Positions 48,577-59,854 of a stretch of 64,000 bases of DNA are shown piece after piece. Position 1 is the stretch's first letter. Each line of letters begins with the position of its first letter. The position numbers and the translations under genes are program-made. The stretch covers positions 1-64,000 of the forward strand of contig JADRCO010000021.1 in NCBI GenBank assembly GCA_021464525.1, read 5' to 3'. The notes below the pieces were generated by a model, which saw nothing but the letters and a program-made list of their open reading frames with translations, made no database searches and was not told the DNA's origin. This DNA comes from Rhizophagus sp. LPA8_4_AMF (Eukaryota; Glomeromycota; Glomeromycetes; Glomerales; Glomeraceae).

Positions 48577-49706
48577 TCTAGAGCAATACAAATAATATAT
48601 ATGTCTAGAAAGAGTTCCAGGAAAACTTGAGGGTAACTCCATTTCTAAAATCAGAAAATTGTAATAAACGAATGTTGAAGATCAAAAAATATTTTGGTCA
48701 TTTACGAATTGCTATGTTGTTATTATGCATCTTTTAAATGATTCCTAATAGTCAAATGACCAGGAAATTATAGTTTAATGTTGATGTTAAACGAATAGCA
48801 AAAAGGCATTTATTCGTATAATTAAAATTTTTTTAATTTGATTCTGTAATTGGAATTGAATATATTATGTCTTAAAAAAAATATTCTTAAACTTTTGAAA
48901 ATGTGATCGCTGTAGTAGAACTGAAGTCTTGTTGGCAAGTTACTTGTGTAACCCCATTTTTGTGATCATTTTAATAAAATAGTTGCAACAAACAAACAAT
49001 TGTGAAAATTATCTTATTGACGGAGTTAAATAATGATAAAAATTGAGAAATTATTAATGATATTTATCAGATAGATCTTTTAGAAATAGTATTTGCTCAC
49101 GATTAATTTACGATTGAAGTTCTAAAATTCGATTAAAATTTGGTACTTAGGAAATAAAGTTTTATGATTTGTCAGATATTATGAGTAATTACATTTAAGG
49201 AATTTATCACGAGACAAAGACTATCTGTTATTGCTTGTTTGATATACAAATAACATTTATTTTATAGAAACTAAGTCCAAATGGCTGCAATTTTGTGGCA
49301 TGTTATACCTGAAAATCAATTAATTTAATGTAACAACATTTAAAGATTTTCCGATACGGAAGATGCAATCATTTCATATATTATTTCTTCTTATCTTTTG
49401 TCATGAAGCTATCAAATGTTTTACAACTTCAGAAATCTTTGTAGGGTCAGTAAATATTTGCAATGGTTTGAAATTTTCTGAGCCAAAGGGATTTGTAATT
49501 TATGTAATTTATGCGGTACGCTTTGAATTTGATAACTTATAAATTCCCAGTCTTAAAACACGTTTATATATCTCTTTTTTAATTAGTTGGTAAATTAACA
49601 CGCGATAAAGGATTACGCGTCTCTCACTATATGCAAATAAATGCAAATATTCATTTTTTCCCTTGAATAATAATATGTTTCTGCTAAGACTAACGCAAAA
49701 ATGAGT
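48577..49706. other. Intergenic region
   Basis: No gene or repeat is supported in this stretch. Confidence 0.4.
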
Positions 49707-49716
49707 TATATAAAGG
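49707..49716 (+). promoter_or_regulatory. TATA box of microprotein copy G
   Basis: TATATAAAGG starts 61 bases before the ATG at 49768. The string TTCATATATATG at the start is shared with copy H. Confidence 0.6.
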
Positions 49717-49767
49717 GTGCTCATTCCCTTGCCTCTTTTTTTTTAAAATAACTTTACATTCATATAT

Positions 49768-49944
49768 ATGATTATGCCCCACTACAGACAGTCTCAAGTT
49801 TATCAAAAACGATACCTCAGGAGACAAATTAGGTATCAAACTAGAAACAGCATGATCAGAAGAGTACCATTCTCTTTTCGACGCAATGCAGTTAATAACT
49901 CATTTGCAAATCAATTGTTTAATGGATGCCGTCGTTTCCACTAA
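49768..49944 (+). CDS. LFNG-family Arg-rich microprotein, copy G
   Basis: Intronless 58-residue frame; a second ATG two codons on matches the alignment equally well. PHYRQSQVYQKRYLRRQIRY is close to the start of copy H. The middle (IRRVPFSFRRN) lacks the NLP block, and the end NNSFANQLFNGCRRFH keeps LFNG but replaces SPF by CRRF. The TATA box is 61 bases upstream and ACGCGT lies 65 nt past the stop (50009). Leader and coding similarity to copy H suggest these two are sister copies. The function is unknown. Confidence 0.75.
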   Translation: MIMPHYRQSQVYQKRYLRRQIRYQTRNSMIRRVPFSFRRNAVNNSFANQLFNGCRRFH

Positions 49945-52235
49945 TCCAAACATTCTTTGCATACCATCGTAATAAATTATTTGGCTTAAAATCTTACTTT
50001 AAAAAAAAACGCGTACTTTTTATTATATTTACTTCGTATTTTTAATAACCTTCGATACGTTGAATCTTTATATTAATGCATAAACAATTTGGGCTTTGCC
50101 CATACTCGTATAAAATCAAACCGGTTTTTCGTTTAAATTCATTTCATTATTTATCAATTATAAAAGAATTTCTTCTTATGTATATCGATCCCCCTTTTAC
50201 CAAAAAATATAATCGAAATTTCGCTTCACCAACACGTGATACAAAAATTAAATATCGTCAGTAAACATTACAATAATTTTTTTTTCGGCGAAATGGATAT
50301 TTATTCGATGTAAATTGGATGAGCGTACTTTTTTCTAACCAAATATATATTTCAATAATTTTTTCTGTTCGTGTAAGTTTAGAACGATCCTCGTATAAAT
50401 TTAATTTTTAAAATAATATGCTTTTATTATCCACATTTTTCAAAATTTTTACAAATATGATAAACAATTACTAAACAATTTGTAATTTCTTTTCTCTTTT
50501 TTTTTTGTACCCTCATTTTTTTTTCAATTTAGTTCGTTAGAATTATTCTCTGCATAGCTTAAATTTTTTATGGAAGTTTTAGTATTCATTATGCTTATTA
50601 ATAAAAAGTAAATAAATATTGATATATGATGTAATGATTTTAGCAATTGTTCGATCATTATTCTAAAAGAATTTATTTTGTTTTCGACTTTCTTATGCAG
50701 GGACCTCCTTTTCAATGAATATAATATTTGAGCGTTGCATATATGATTTTATAAATTCATTCATTTTTATTGGAAAAAAAAAAAAAAATAACAAATAAAT
50801 GCCGTATTTTACCTATTTTTTTTACCGCATTAGGTAAATTAACATACTGACCGCAGTAATTTTAATGATTTTCCACCTGTATAAATGTATTACAAATTAA
50901 ATTGGTTCATTCTTACTTACATTATTCTTACTTACATTCTTACATTCTTATTTTGTGCATGACCGTCAAACGGATCTTCGGTTTAATTAAAAAGTTTTCT
51001 CCTTTCGATGATATTCACATGTCTGTAATACATTATTGATATATTACTTGCCCAATTAGATGAATTTTGATAAAGCTCAATAAAATCACGAAAGGTTTTA
51101 TGATTTAATGTGAAAAGTAATAATTAAGGTCAAGTAAAAATTTCCGTTTATCCGCTCACTTCATAAAAAAAATTTTTTTTTTTTTTTTTTACTCGTTATA
51201 TCCCATGAAATCAAGCTATAAATTATAAAAATTTTTTTCACGCAATTTCTGAAAAAATTGGCTCTATTATTTATTTTATAATTTTTATGAATTGTTAATT
51301 AATTAAATGAAAATATTATTCACTCCGAATTTACATTCCTAACATTATTATATTTACAGTATATTTAAATAGACATTTAATAATTATTTAATTTTATAAT
51401 AGCTAGAATTTCTTTAAGATTTAATATAAGTATAATTGACAATGATGTTGATTAATTAATAACTTCTTATAATGATAAATTGTCCTTCTGTGGAAATTAC
51501 GTTATTCGACATATCAGAATTAATTATCGAAAAAAGTTATTTGAACGTTCATTTCTGTTGCAGCATTAAGTGCTGTTACAAATAAAAGTACTATGATGAT
51601 TGTGTCCTATAATGATCAATCTTATTTATTTGTTGGTAAATTATTATCACCCTGAAAGGAACAAATACACGTCCGCTGATAAAACTATATCATTATAGCA
51701 TGTCAATTTACTAATGATATACTTATCCAAGTAAAAAGCAGGAATTCACGATGAAGTATACCACAGTTTTGTTTCACCGGTAAATGGACTTACTCTAACG
51801 GATTACAATGATATACAAGAACTGAATCTACGTTACAATCAGTATCGAGATTAAGAGGTTATGGCTTTACATCTTTTATCTAAAATTATCTTAATCATGA
51901 TTTTAATATGAACCGAGGCGCGAGCTTTTTCTGTATAAATTTTCAGAAGGGTTATTTCACCGCAACAATGGAAGGAACGCATTGTCTTTCATTTTAAATC
52001 AAATATTCATTTCCAGAAAAAAATTTCAATTATTTGGGTTACATATTATAAAAAAAAAATTCGAAATATTATATTTCCAAAAATTCTTTAAATAAATTTT
52101 TCATACTAAAGAGGTTAACTAATACATGAATACAAAATAAACTTGGCCTTCTAACTTCTAAGTGTTAAAATCCTCGCCCAAGCAATTGTTCACTCCGATC
52201 ACCAAAATAAAAATAGTAATAATCTTACACATTAA
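49945..52235. other. Intergenic region
   Basis: Includes the 3' flank of copy G. Open stretches at 50076-50264 and 50524-50715 (-) show no motif. A CTTACATT tandem lies near 50915-50955. No gene is supported. Confidence 0.4.
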
Positions 52236-52442
52236 ATGCTTTATTTCTCTGTAAGTCCTGCTAAAGAGAAAATTCTACGTCATTTATTAAAAGCCGGATT
52301 TCACTTGACCATCTCCGATATGACACAAAGCATTATACGTCAGAAATTTATGTTACACTACCGTCAGCCTAAACATGTGGCCACAGATGATCGGCAAGAT
52401 TTTGGTCTAAAAAAAAATAAAACCTTAGCCGGCACTATCTGA
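52236..52442 (+). CDS. Small hypothetical protein upstream of kinase
   Basis: 68-codon ATG frame, not recognised. It reads as an ordinary mixed protein (AKEKILRHLLKAGFHLTISD...KHVATDDRQDFGLKKNK), with composition nearer to real genes than to random AT-rich frames. It ends 116 bases before the kinase ATG. No domain, no signal peptide. It might be an exon or remnant of another gene. Confidence 0.3.
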   Translation: MLYFSVSPAKEKILRHLLKAGFHLTISDMTQSIIRQKFMLHYRQPKHVATDDRQDFGLKKNKTLAGTI

Positions 52443-52558
52443 AAAGGGAAATTTTACAATCAAACCTTATGCATTTTTTAGGTATTTAGTCTAACGTTAC
52501 ATTTAATTACATTATTAACATCCAGACGGAGTTTCAGAGTTTCTAGTTTAAACTTGAC

Positions 52559-53842
52559 ATGGATAAAGCCTCACAAACAGAAAAAAAGTGTTCTGAGTGT
52601 GACAATCCTAGTAAAGACAAGTCTAATCTTTGTCTGGCTTGCACCACACGTCGCATCCTAGCGAAAATAGATGAATTTATCAAATACACTCAAACATCAG
52701 CTCATGAAGTGGAACTGGCGGTTCAATGGGTTAATTGGAAAGAACTCACTGATACTAAGAAGATTGGTGAGGGTGGTTTCGGTTCAGTATATTCATCTTG
52801 CTGGTCAAAAGATATTAAAGGTTCATTGAGAAAAAAGGTGGGGAAAAAAAAGAGAAGAGTTATAAAAAGAGAAAGAGAAATTGTTGCTTTAAAAACAATT
52901 GGGAACTCAAGTGAATCGATGAACAATTTCCTGAAAGAGGTAATCTATCATTTTTTTTCAATCTTGATATGAAATACTATAATAATATGATTATACGTTC
53001 ATACATATTAGGCAGAAGCCTTATTTCATTGTTATAACCAAGAAAACAGCGGTTACCGCATTAAGGGCCTCACACAAGACCCCATTTCTATGCAATACTA
53101 TATCGTAACTGAATACGCAGAAAACGGTGATTTACGTAAATATTTGCGTGCGAACCCTAACCTTTCTTGGGAAAATCGATTGTATATAGTGTGGGATATT
53201 AGTTTGGATTTAGAACGTATTCACAAAGCTAAACTCATTCATCGTGACATTCATGCTGGAAATATCTTGCGCACGGAAAAAGCCTCTCACTTTGAAGATG
53301 GGGAAGAAGTACATAAAGGAGTGGCATACATTTCGGATTTTGGTTATTCAATGGCAGCTTGTTATCCCCACGATAATGCGGAAGAAATCTATGGTGTTAT
53401 GCCTTACATGGCTCCATAAGTCTTTAATGGAATGGGTTATTCAAAGAAATCAGACATATATAGCATTGGTATTATTATGTGGGAGCTTGCTAGTGGAAAA
53501 CAACCGTTTGCGCATATCTCTCATGATGTTAATCTCGTATTAAAAATTTATGACGGATTACGCCCAGAGCCACCTCCAAATGCGCCGCCTTTCTACTTAG
53601 AATTAATGCAAAAATGTTGGCATAAAGATCCATCTAAAAGACCAACAGCAATAGAAATCGGAGATATTATTGAAGAACAGTGGGAATTGGGTCTTCAATT
53701 TGATCAAGAAAAAATGCAACTTATTGAAGCAGAAGAAGAACAAAAAGCCGCTAGTAAAATTGATAATGACAAAATTGATCCCAATGCTATTTACACAAGT
53801 AGATCAATACCTACTATTGCTTCATACTTATCTAAATTCTAA
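52559..53842 (+). pseudogene. Protein kinase gene with an in-frame stop at the APE motif
   Basis: Two exons (52559-52939 and 53012-53842). The N-terminus has a zinc-ribbon-like CSEC...CLAC pair (residues 11-14 and 26-29), common in kinases of arbuscular mycorrhizal fungi. Kinase landmarks follow: IGEGGFGSVY, VALKTI, TEYAENGDLRKYL, IHRDIHAGNIL, ISDFGYS, YGVMPYMAP. The codon after AP at 53417-53419 is TAA where this family has Glu (MAPE). The frame then continues intact for 140 codons (KKSDIYSIGIIMWELASGKQ...CWHKDPSKRPT) to the natural stop. A single base change from GAA would explain it. Everything else is well preserved, so it is a recent pseudogene, a segregating null allele, or a sequencing error. 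If translated as is, a 262-residue protein without most of the C-lobe results. Confidence 0.85.
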
Positions 53843-54509
53843 GTAAAACTGGTAATAACTCATTTACAATACTTAGACATTTTGTAATTGCTGAATTAAA
53901 TCAATTTAAAATTGAAGAAATAATTATTATATTCTTACTTTAATTTGATTCTTATTTTTATAGGCTAGCAACAAATAACATTAATATTTTTTTTTTTCGT
54001 CTAACATGTATTACCGCCATTTTAAAATGGTAAATCTTGATTATATTTAATCAATTTTTTTCATAAAATATAAATTAAGTACACTAAGGGTCACACCATT
54101 TTGAAATAAATGTTAGTAATTAATTGGACAAATCCTTTTTATTAATATTATAATAATTAAAATTGTATTGGTTTAAATTTCTTGAATTCACAATAATTTA
54201 ATAAAGCGATTCAAGTTAGGAAAATTTTATACTGCTTGGAATTATAGTGAAAATTTCTAGCTCTCTCCACGCCTTTATATTTTTGTATATAATCAAGTAT
54301 ATAGTATCGATCATTGAACGATTATATAAATACTATTTTTAAATAATATTTACTGTAGGTACTATATTAACTTATTCATTGCTTTGTCTATTTTATAGTT
54401 TTATAATATCATAATTACAAAATTTTTATAAAAACACTTTATATTTTTATTAACAATTTTTATACTAATAAGAATCAATAAAATCATTGAATGAATAAAC
54501 ATATGCCCG
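53843..54509. other. Intergenic region
   Basis: Kinase 3' flank; no gene or repeat was recognised. Confidence 0.4.
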
Positions 54510-54754
54510 TACCGCACTGATTAAGATACTCCAGGTCTTATACAAAAAATCTGGTTCAAAAATTGAATAATACCTGGGGGTTTTTGTGAGATACCGGGTA
54601 TTATATGAGGTGGGTACAATATAACTTTACCAGAATTAAGCTTATCAGAATTAAGGGGGGATATAATTGAGAGTAAAATATTTGTATCTAGTAAAATACC
54701 CGGGTCTAATAAAATGGGGTATTCTCAAAAGGGGGTATCTTAATCAGTGCGGTA
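54510..54754. mobile_element. MITE with TA-flanked inverted repeats
   Basis: Ends are TACCGCACTGATTAAGATAC (54510) and its reverse complement GTATCTTAATCAGTGCGGTA (to 54754), about 24 bases. The TA at each end fits a Tc1/mariner-type target duplication. The 200-bp interior is non-coding and contains internal partial repeats (AGAATTAAG; GGTATT). A frame at 54667-54861 that runs through it is not a gene. Confidence 0.75.
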
Positions 54755-55724
54755 CAGTATTGTTTATTCGAATAACACGATCGATTATTATTAAAGCTAT
54801 TGCAAATTTTCATAAAGGGATCAATATTGAACTATACATAACATATTGTATTACACATTGAAGGTAAACTACATAACGTCTGTCTAATCTATAAGATTAT
54901 AGAAGTAAGAAAAAGCACGACAACCCCAACCTCGTTAGTTACCTAGTACATCCTTTAAAGAAAGAAGCCGTATTTATCTTTTATCCAAAGGATATTGCTA
55001 ATAGTACGATCGATTAAGTATTAATCAATCAGTTCATTATAATCGATTTTATGCGAGATCTTTCAATTAATCGATCACGATTTTTGATTAAATTCCTTAT
55101 TAAGTTAAATATAAGTACCTTTTTGATGAAAATTTTGTAGAAACTTCTGCTGAGACATCTAACTCGATAATATATATTTTTTTGAATAATCATATATTAG
55201 AGAATGTAAATAATGGCATATATAATAACAGTTTAGTATTTACTAGTATGTACAGTACCATACAATTGCAATTATAATCCAGCAGCTATGACCATATGTA
55301 TTATTTAGCTTTATGCATATCGATATATTTTTAATTTTTTACACTTACGATTAAAAATCCAAAATAAAGACGGATTAGCTTTAAAGTTTAAAAGCAGGCA
55401 GACGTTGCCAAATTATTTAAAAAAAACTTATAACCACGCACCCATAACATAGGATAATGAATATTAATTTATTTACACTAAATTAAATAAATCTTAATTT
55501 TAATTTATGACCTCCCTGGTTAATTATCCTTCGATATAAAAAAGATAAGGAAAATTTATAGGTTACTAGGTTAAATTTACGAAAAAATCTGAACATTATT
55601 GCATGACTTTTTTAAATAACAGTCGGTACGAAAGAAATATTAGCAACATATATGTTCAGTTCTTTCGGAATGTCTTTCAATTCACAATATTCAAAAATGA
55701 AAATCAGATAAATTAATAATTGTA
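54755..55724. other. Intergenic region
   Basis: Nothing recognised apart from AT-rich sequence. Confidence 0.4.
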
Positions 55725-55866
55725 ATTATCGCACGACCCTATAGGAAATGTAAAGAAATTTCTATTTAAGCATGATCTGCATTAGCCGTGATATTGCGGT
55801 AGTATTATATTAGTTAACGTCACTTCGTGACGTTAACTAATATAAATACAATGCCGTACAATATCC
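55725..55866. repeat. Palindrome-bearing dispersed element, copy 2
   Basis: Opposite orientation to the copy at 40175-40465. It reads from TTATCGCACGACCCTATAGG through AAATTTCTATTTAAGCATGA and TCTGCATTAGCCG into a palindrome (55791-55866) centred on TAACGTCAC-TTC-GTGACGTTA. The 30-bp tandem repeat of the other copy is absent. Confidence 0.7.
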
Positions 55867-56141
55867 ATTAAATATAATTACATATGGATTAAGAATATGG
55901 CTCATATCACATGAGGTTAAATTATTATTTTAATTAAATTTAACATTAGGTTTTGTCTAATTTAGTGATTATGTGAGTTTTTTTATGAATATTTGATTTT
56001 ACCCTATCGAACTTTTTTCTCAAATTATTATAAATTTTCGTGATAGTGTACGGTATGTCTACTCATAAACCATTTATTTGCCAAAAATCACACTTTTAAT
56101 TTAGTTTTTTTTTATTTTGAATGAATTTATTTATGTTTATA

Positions 56142-56356
56142 TTATTGTCCTTCGCTACGCTCCTAGACGATATTGATTTGTAAACCATGCAACTTTTCTT
56201 CCATCCGCTACGTTATAATTCCCTTTTTGAATTAAATCATTTTTTTGTAACCCAATTTTTGTAATATTTATTATTATTTATTTGTAGTAATACGTGATTT
56301 ATAATACACTAATTCATAATATGAGACGGACCTCAACGGTTTTCGTTTACCTAGTT
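56142..56356. repeat. Dispersed repeat, copy 2
   Basis: Related to 19931-20195: starts TTGTCCTTCGCTACGCTCCT, contains CTTCCATCCGCTACG, and ends GACGGACCTCAACGGTTTTC followed by GTTTACCTAGT. It is non-coding and shorter than copy 1. Confidence 0.6.
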
Positions 56357-56846
56357 TTAGTATTAAAAGCATTAAAGAGAAAATATTTGTATTACAAAAT
56401 CATTATGATAATTTTATTAAATATTTAATTAAATTATGACTTCAAACTATGAAAAACAAATTTACGATTAGTTTGTTTATGATTTTAAACGTACTAAACG
56501 AAAGTTTATTGGTGCAATTGCAATTTGTTAATCATCGATTTCGTGTAACAAATTTCGGAATTAAATTCTTCTAAATTTTCTATTATAATTTCTTTAATTG
56601 GAAGTTCGTGTATTGTAACGAATTCGATACTAATTTTATCGGGAACCCGAATATTTGTTTATTTTCAGAAGTGTAAATTCACATGTTATCATTTTCGTTA
56701 ATCTTATCAATAGTCGTACATTATTAATATTTCAACTTTAATTGGCCGATAAATATTTCTTTTTTTTTCCCCCGCATTTTTTTTAATAAAAAATAAATAA
56801 ATAAATAATAAGCTCAACATTTTGCATTATCGTACAGTAAATTAAA

Positions 56847-56980
56847 ATGTCTCATTACAAAAGACTCAAGCATTATCAAAAAGATATCAATGGTAATAAT
56901 GACAAAATAATGAGAAGAATCGTAAAATACAACAAAATACAATTAATTATTCATATTGTTTAAAGAACCAGAACTGATAG
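56847..56980 (+). pseudogene. Decayed LFNG-family microprotein, copy I
   Basis: Starts like copy H (ATG then SHYKRLKHYQKD against SHYRRSRAYQKR) and shares RRIV and the following DNA (AGAAGAATCGTAAA, ACAAAATACA). It has lost the Arg-rich stretch by deletion and is out of frame by the C-terminus, so no LFNG motif is encoded; the frame stops after 38 codons. It lies about 950 bases before copy H in the same orientation, so the two may be a local duplication of which one died. Confidence 0.65.
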
Positions 56981-57730
56981 AATCACCAATTCCTTAAATA
57001 AACGAAATTTTAGGTGACAGATAACTTTCAGGATAATCGATTTATTTACTTAAATCAGTTACTGTACCAGTTTAATATTGCTTATTGTTTTACCAATTAG
57101 TTAATTAAAATGAATGCGAAGTATTGTCAAAATGCGCTATAAATCATTTATCTTAAATTTTGGTTTTTTTTTAAAAAAAATAAATAATATTCCTTTCGAT
57201 AGAACAATTGATATGCATTCGTGTTTATTATTGGTGCAATTATTGCTTTGATGAACAGCGATCATCTCGTGCGACTAAATCTAATCGGATTTTACCGTAA
57301 TGTATTGTAACGGAGAAATCCGGTTGACAGATGTGACCTGCCACGACATTGTTCTTTTTTTAAAATTATTTTTTAATCCTTATTTTTATTAATATCGACC
57401 CCCTAAATACATATTAATGTAGTAGATTACTAAATGCAGTTTGACAAAAAAGGAAAAAATGTGGCCTCACATGTCATGTCGAATGTTACACGTGAGAAGG
57501 AAAAAAATGATGAGTGAGTTAAAATAACAATATTTGTAATTATCTGCAGAAATTATTGTAAATGAATTTTGTTCTCCCATGGTAAGCATCGCTATATTTA
57601 GTATATATTCGATTTTAACCTGTAAATTGATAATTTGATAACACGTTTCATATTTTGACTTTTAATTTGCTGAAAACTTAATTATTTTCACCTTAAAAAT
57701 AAAGTATCTTTTCGCACAGTATCAGGTATT

Positions 57731-57738
57731 TATAAAGG
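57731..57738 (+). promoter_or_regulatory. TATA box of microprotein copy H
   Basis: TATAAAGG starts 68 bases before the ATG at 57799, the same distance as in copy B. A T10/A10 tract lies between them. Confidence 0.6.
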
Positions 57739-57798
57739 TTCATTATTTCTCACTTTGTTTTTTTTTTAAAAAAAAAATCACAATTTATATTCATATAT

Positions 57799-57978
57799 AT
57801 GAAAATGTCTCATTACAGAAGATCTCGAGCTTATCAAAAAAGATATCAAAGGAGGAGAATTCTTTATCAAATCCGCAATAATAATGAAACATTAAGAAGA
57901 ATCGTAAATCTTCCTCAACAAAATACAGTTGTTAATTCATTTGCAAATCAATTTTTTAACGGATCCCCGTTTTACTAA
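57799..57978 (+). CDS. LFNG-family Arg-rich microprotein, copy H
   Basis: Intronless 59-residue frame that best shows the family consensus. Basic block YRRSRAYQKRYQRRR (residues 6-20), central NNNETLRRIVNLPQQN (27-42), C-terminus NSFANQFFNGSPFY (46-59). The start may be the first ATG or the one two codons on; copy G has the same two-ATG arrangement and the same TTCATATATATG leader. TATA is 68 bases upstream, and ACGCGT is about 69 nt past the stop (58047). No signal peptide, TM helix or known domain. Strongly basic and Asn/Gln-rich, so nucleic-acid or membrane-surface binding is imaginable but not shown. Confidence 0.82.
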   Translation: MKMSHYRRSRAYQKRYQRRRILYQIRNNNETLRRIVNLPQQNTVVNSFANQFFNGSPFY

Positions 57979-59030
57979 ATTAAACACTTTTATTAAATCA
58001 AATAAACATTATTTAATCTAATTATTTGTAATTAATTAATAATTAAACGCGTGCTCTAATCATGGGTTTTTATTACAGTAAATTTATATTTTATTTTTAC
58101 ACATTTCATAAATATTTTCGATTGATTCTCCCATTTATTCAATATAACTATTTATAATACATTGAACTTTTATATCCGCGGAATTTAACGCCATATTTAT
58201 GGCTTACATTCGAATCCTGGCTACAAATACCTTACCTTTTCGTTTATAATTCGCTTCACATTATCATTTACTTATAGAATATTTCTATTTAACAATATAT
58301 TTTTAATTTTTATAACTTAACATATGTACAATATATATTTTTTGGTTCCTAATTTCCCAATTTCTCACCTTATCTCTTTTTTAAAATAGAATTAAGTAGA
58401 TCGATCATCGTGTACAGTATGTTGATCACCATTTATAAGATTTTTTATCATAACATGAATTAATATATTCGTTAATATATATATATATGTATATATTATA
58501 TATACAGTATATACACACACATATATAAGATTTTAGTGTCGTAAATCTAAGATCCCAAGATATAATTATTCATTTCTCATTATATTTATAAAACGTTTAA
58601 AATCTTTAAAATCATTTTATTTCATCCATTTGAGTGAACTCTGTTTCGTATCAATATGTTTAAATACTAAAGCGCTAAATAAATTATAAATTGGTAACTC
58701 CCTATTTATTTAATATAACCATTGAATATTTTATATCCGTGTATTAACAACCCTCCGTTTATTATTTACTGATAAAATATTCTATTTGTGTAAATATTTC
58801 CAATCGAGAGTATCTATTCAGAATACTAATTTATTACTCGCTTTTTTATCGATAAATTAATTTCTTCCGGTACCTCATTTATAAACTGAAAAATTAAATA
58901 TCAGTAAGTAAAATATCACAATAACGATAAGAATGGATGTGAAAGATATTTATGACAATTTTTCTCAATAATGAGAAGTTTTTCCTTGATTCCCAGTTTT
59001 CTACTTATTGCTCTTTAATAAATTTCTTGT
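57979..59030. other. Intergenic region
   Basis: Contains a (TA)n tract near 58470-58520 and a poorly kept repeat of ATTTATTCAATATAAC... near 58133 and 58708. No gene was seen. Confidence 0.4.
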
Positions 59031-59302
59031 TAAGTATTAGTTATCCCCTGATCGACACCATTTACACAATTATGCGAATTTAATTATCCCTACTGGACGA
59101 TCAATAAATATACATTTATTTATGCGCTCCTGGTAGGTATAAATATTCGCATAAATTGTGTAAATGGCAGGGGATAAAAAAGTTATACCACTGGGTTAGG
59201 GGATAAATAGCTTATTTTAATAGTCAAAAATGATCAGCCTAACGGCTGATCATTATGTGATTCTAATAAAATTAAGCTTATCCAGGATATAACTAATACT
59301 TA
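59031..59302. mobile_element. Nested foldback element
   Basis: Outer inverted ends TAAGTATTAGTTAT (59031) and ATAACTAATACTTA (to 59302) enclose an inner inverted pair: TTATCCCCTG...CATTTACACAATTATGCGAA (59041-59080) against its complement ending GGCAGGGGATAA (59177). A separate perfect hairpin, TGATCAGCC-TAAC-GGCTGATCA, lies at 59231-59252. It is non-coding and looks like one MITE inside, or fused to, another. Confidence 0.65.
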
Positions 59303-59854
59303 TTTACTGATCTGATAGTATATAAACATAATTATTATTGGTACAATCTCATGATGGCATACAATAAAATCTTAATTTCTAATATTTCTAGCTGTTGCAA
59401 TTAACTATTTCCTATTATGAAATTAAAAGAAGAACGTTGCTCAGTACGAGTTGGATTAGGGTCGTACTATTTATTGCTTGATCCGGGTTGACTCGAATTA
59501 GATTTATAATTTTATAAATATCACTAAGCCACTTTTTTTAAAATTTTATTATTTATGGTTGATCGTTGAATGGGAAATGTTCTAAAATTTGGAATGAAAG
59601 CACATAAAGGTTAGTTAATTACAGAAAATCCTAAACATACTGTAAGTAATTAACATCAAGTTTCATCATCTATTTATATTAATAAAATTTAACTTCATCG
59701 GTATATTTCTATTTAGAGTATAAGACTATTAAATAAACAAAAGTGGTGTATGCATGTGACAAAAATCCTCGCGTACAAAACATAAATTCGATTTTCGACC
59801 CGAATCGAGTCGTTCAACCCGACTCGGCCCGTACGGAATATCAGAATTCAGAGA
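59303..59854. other. Intergenic region
   Basis: A short G+C-richer string with GACCCGAATCGAGTCG and ACCCGACTCGG lies at 59796-59830. No gene was seen. Confidence 0.4.

Noticed and set aside
54667-54861. 64-codon gene overlapping the TA-flanked MITE
   Set aside because: Half of it is MITE sequence and the rest has no recognisable feature.
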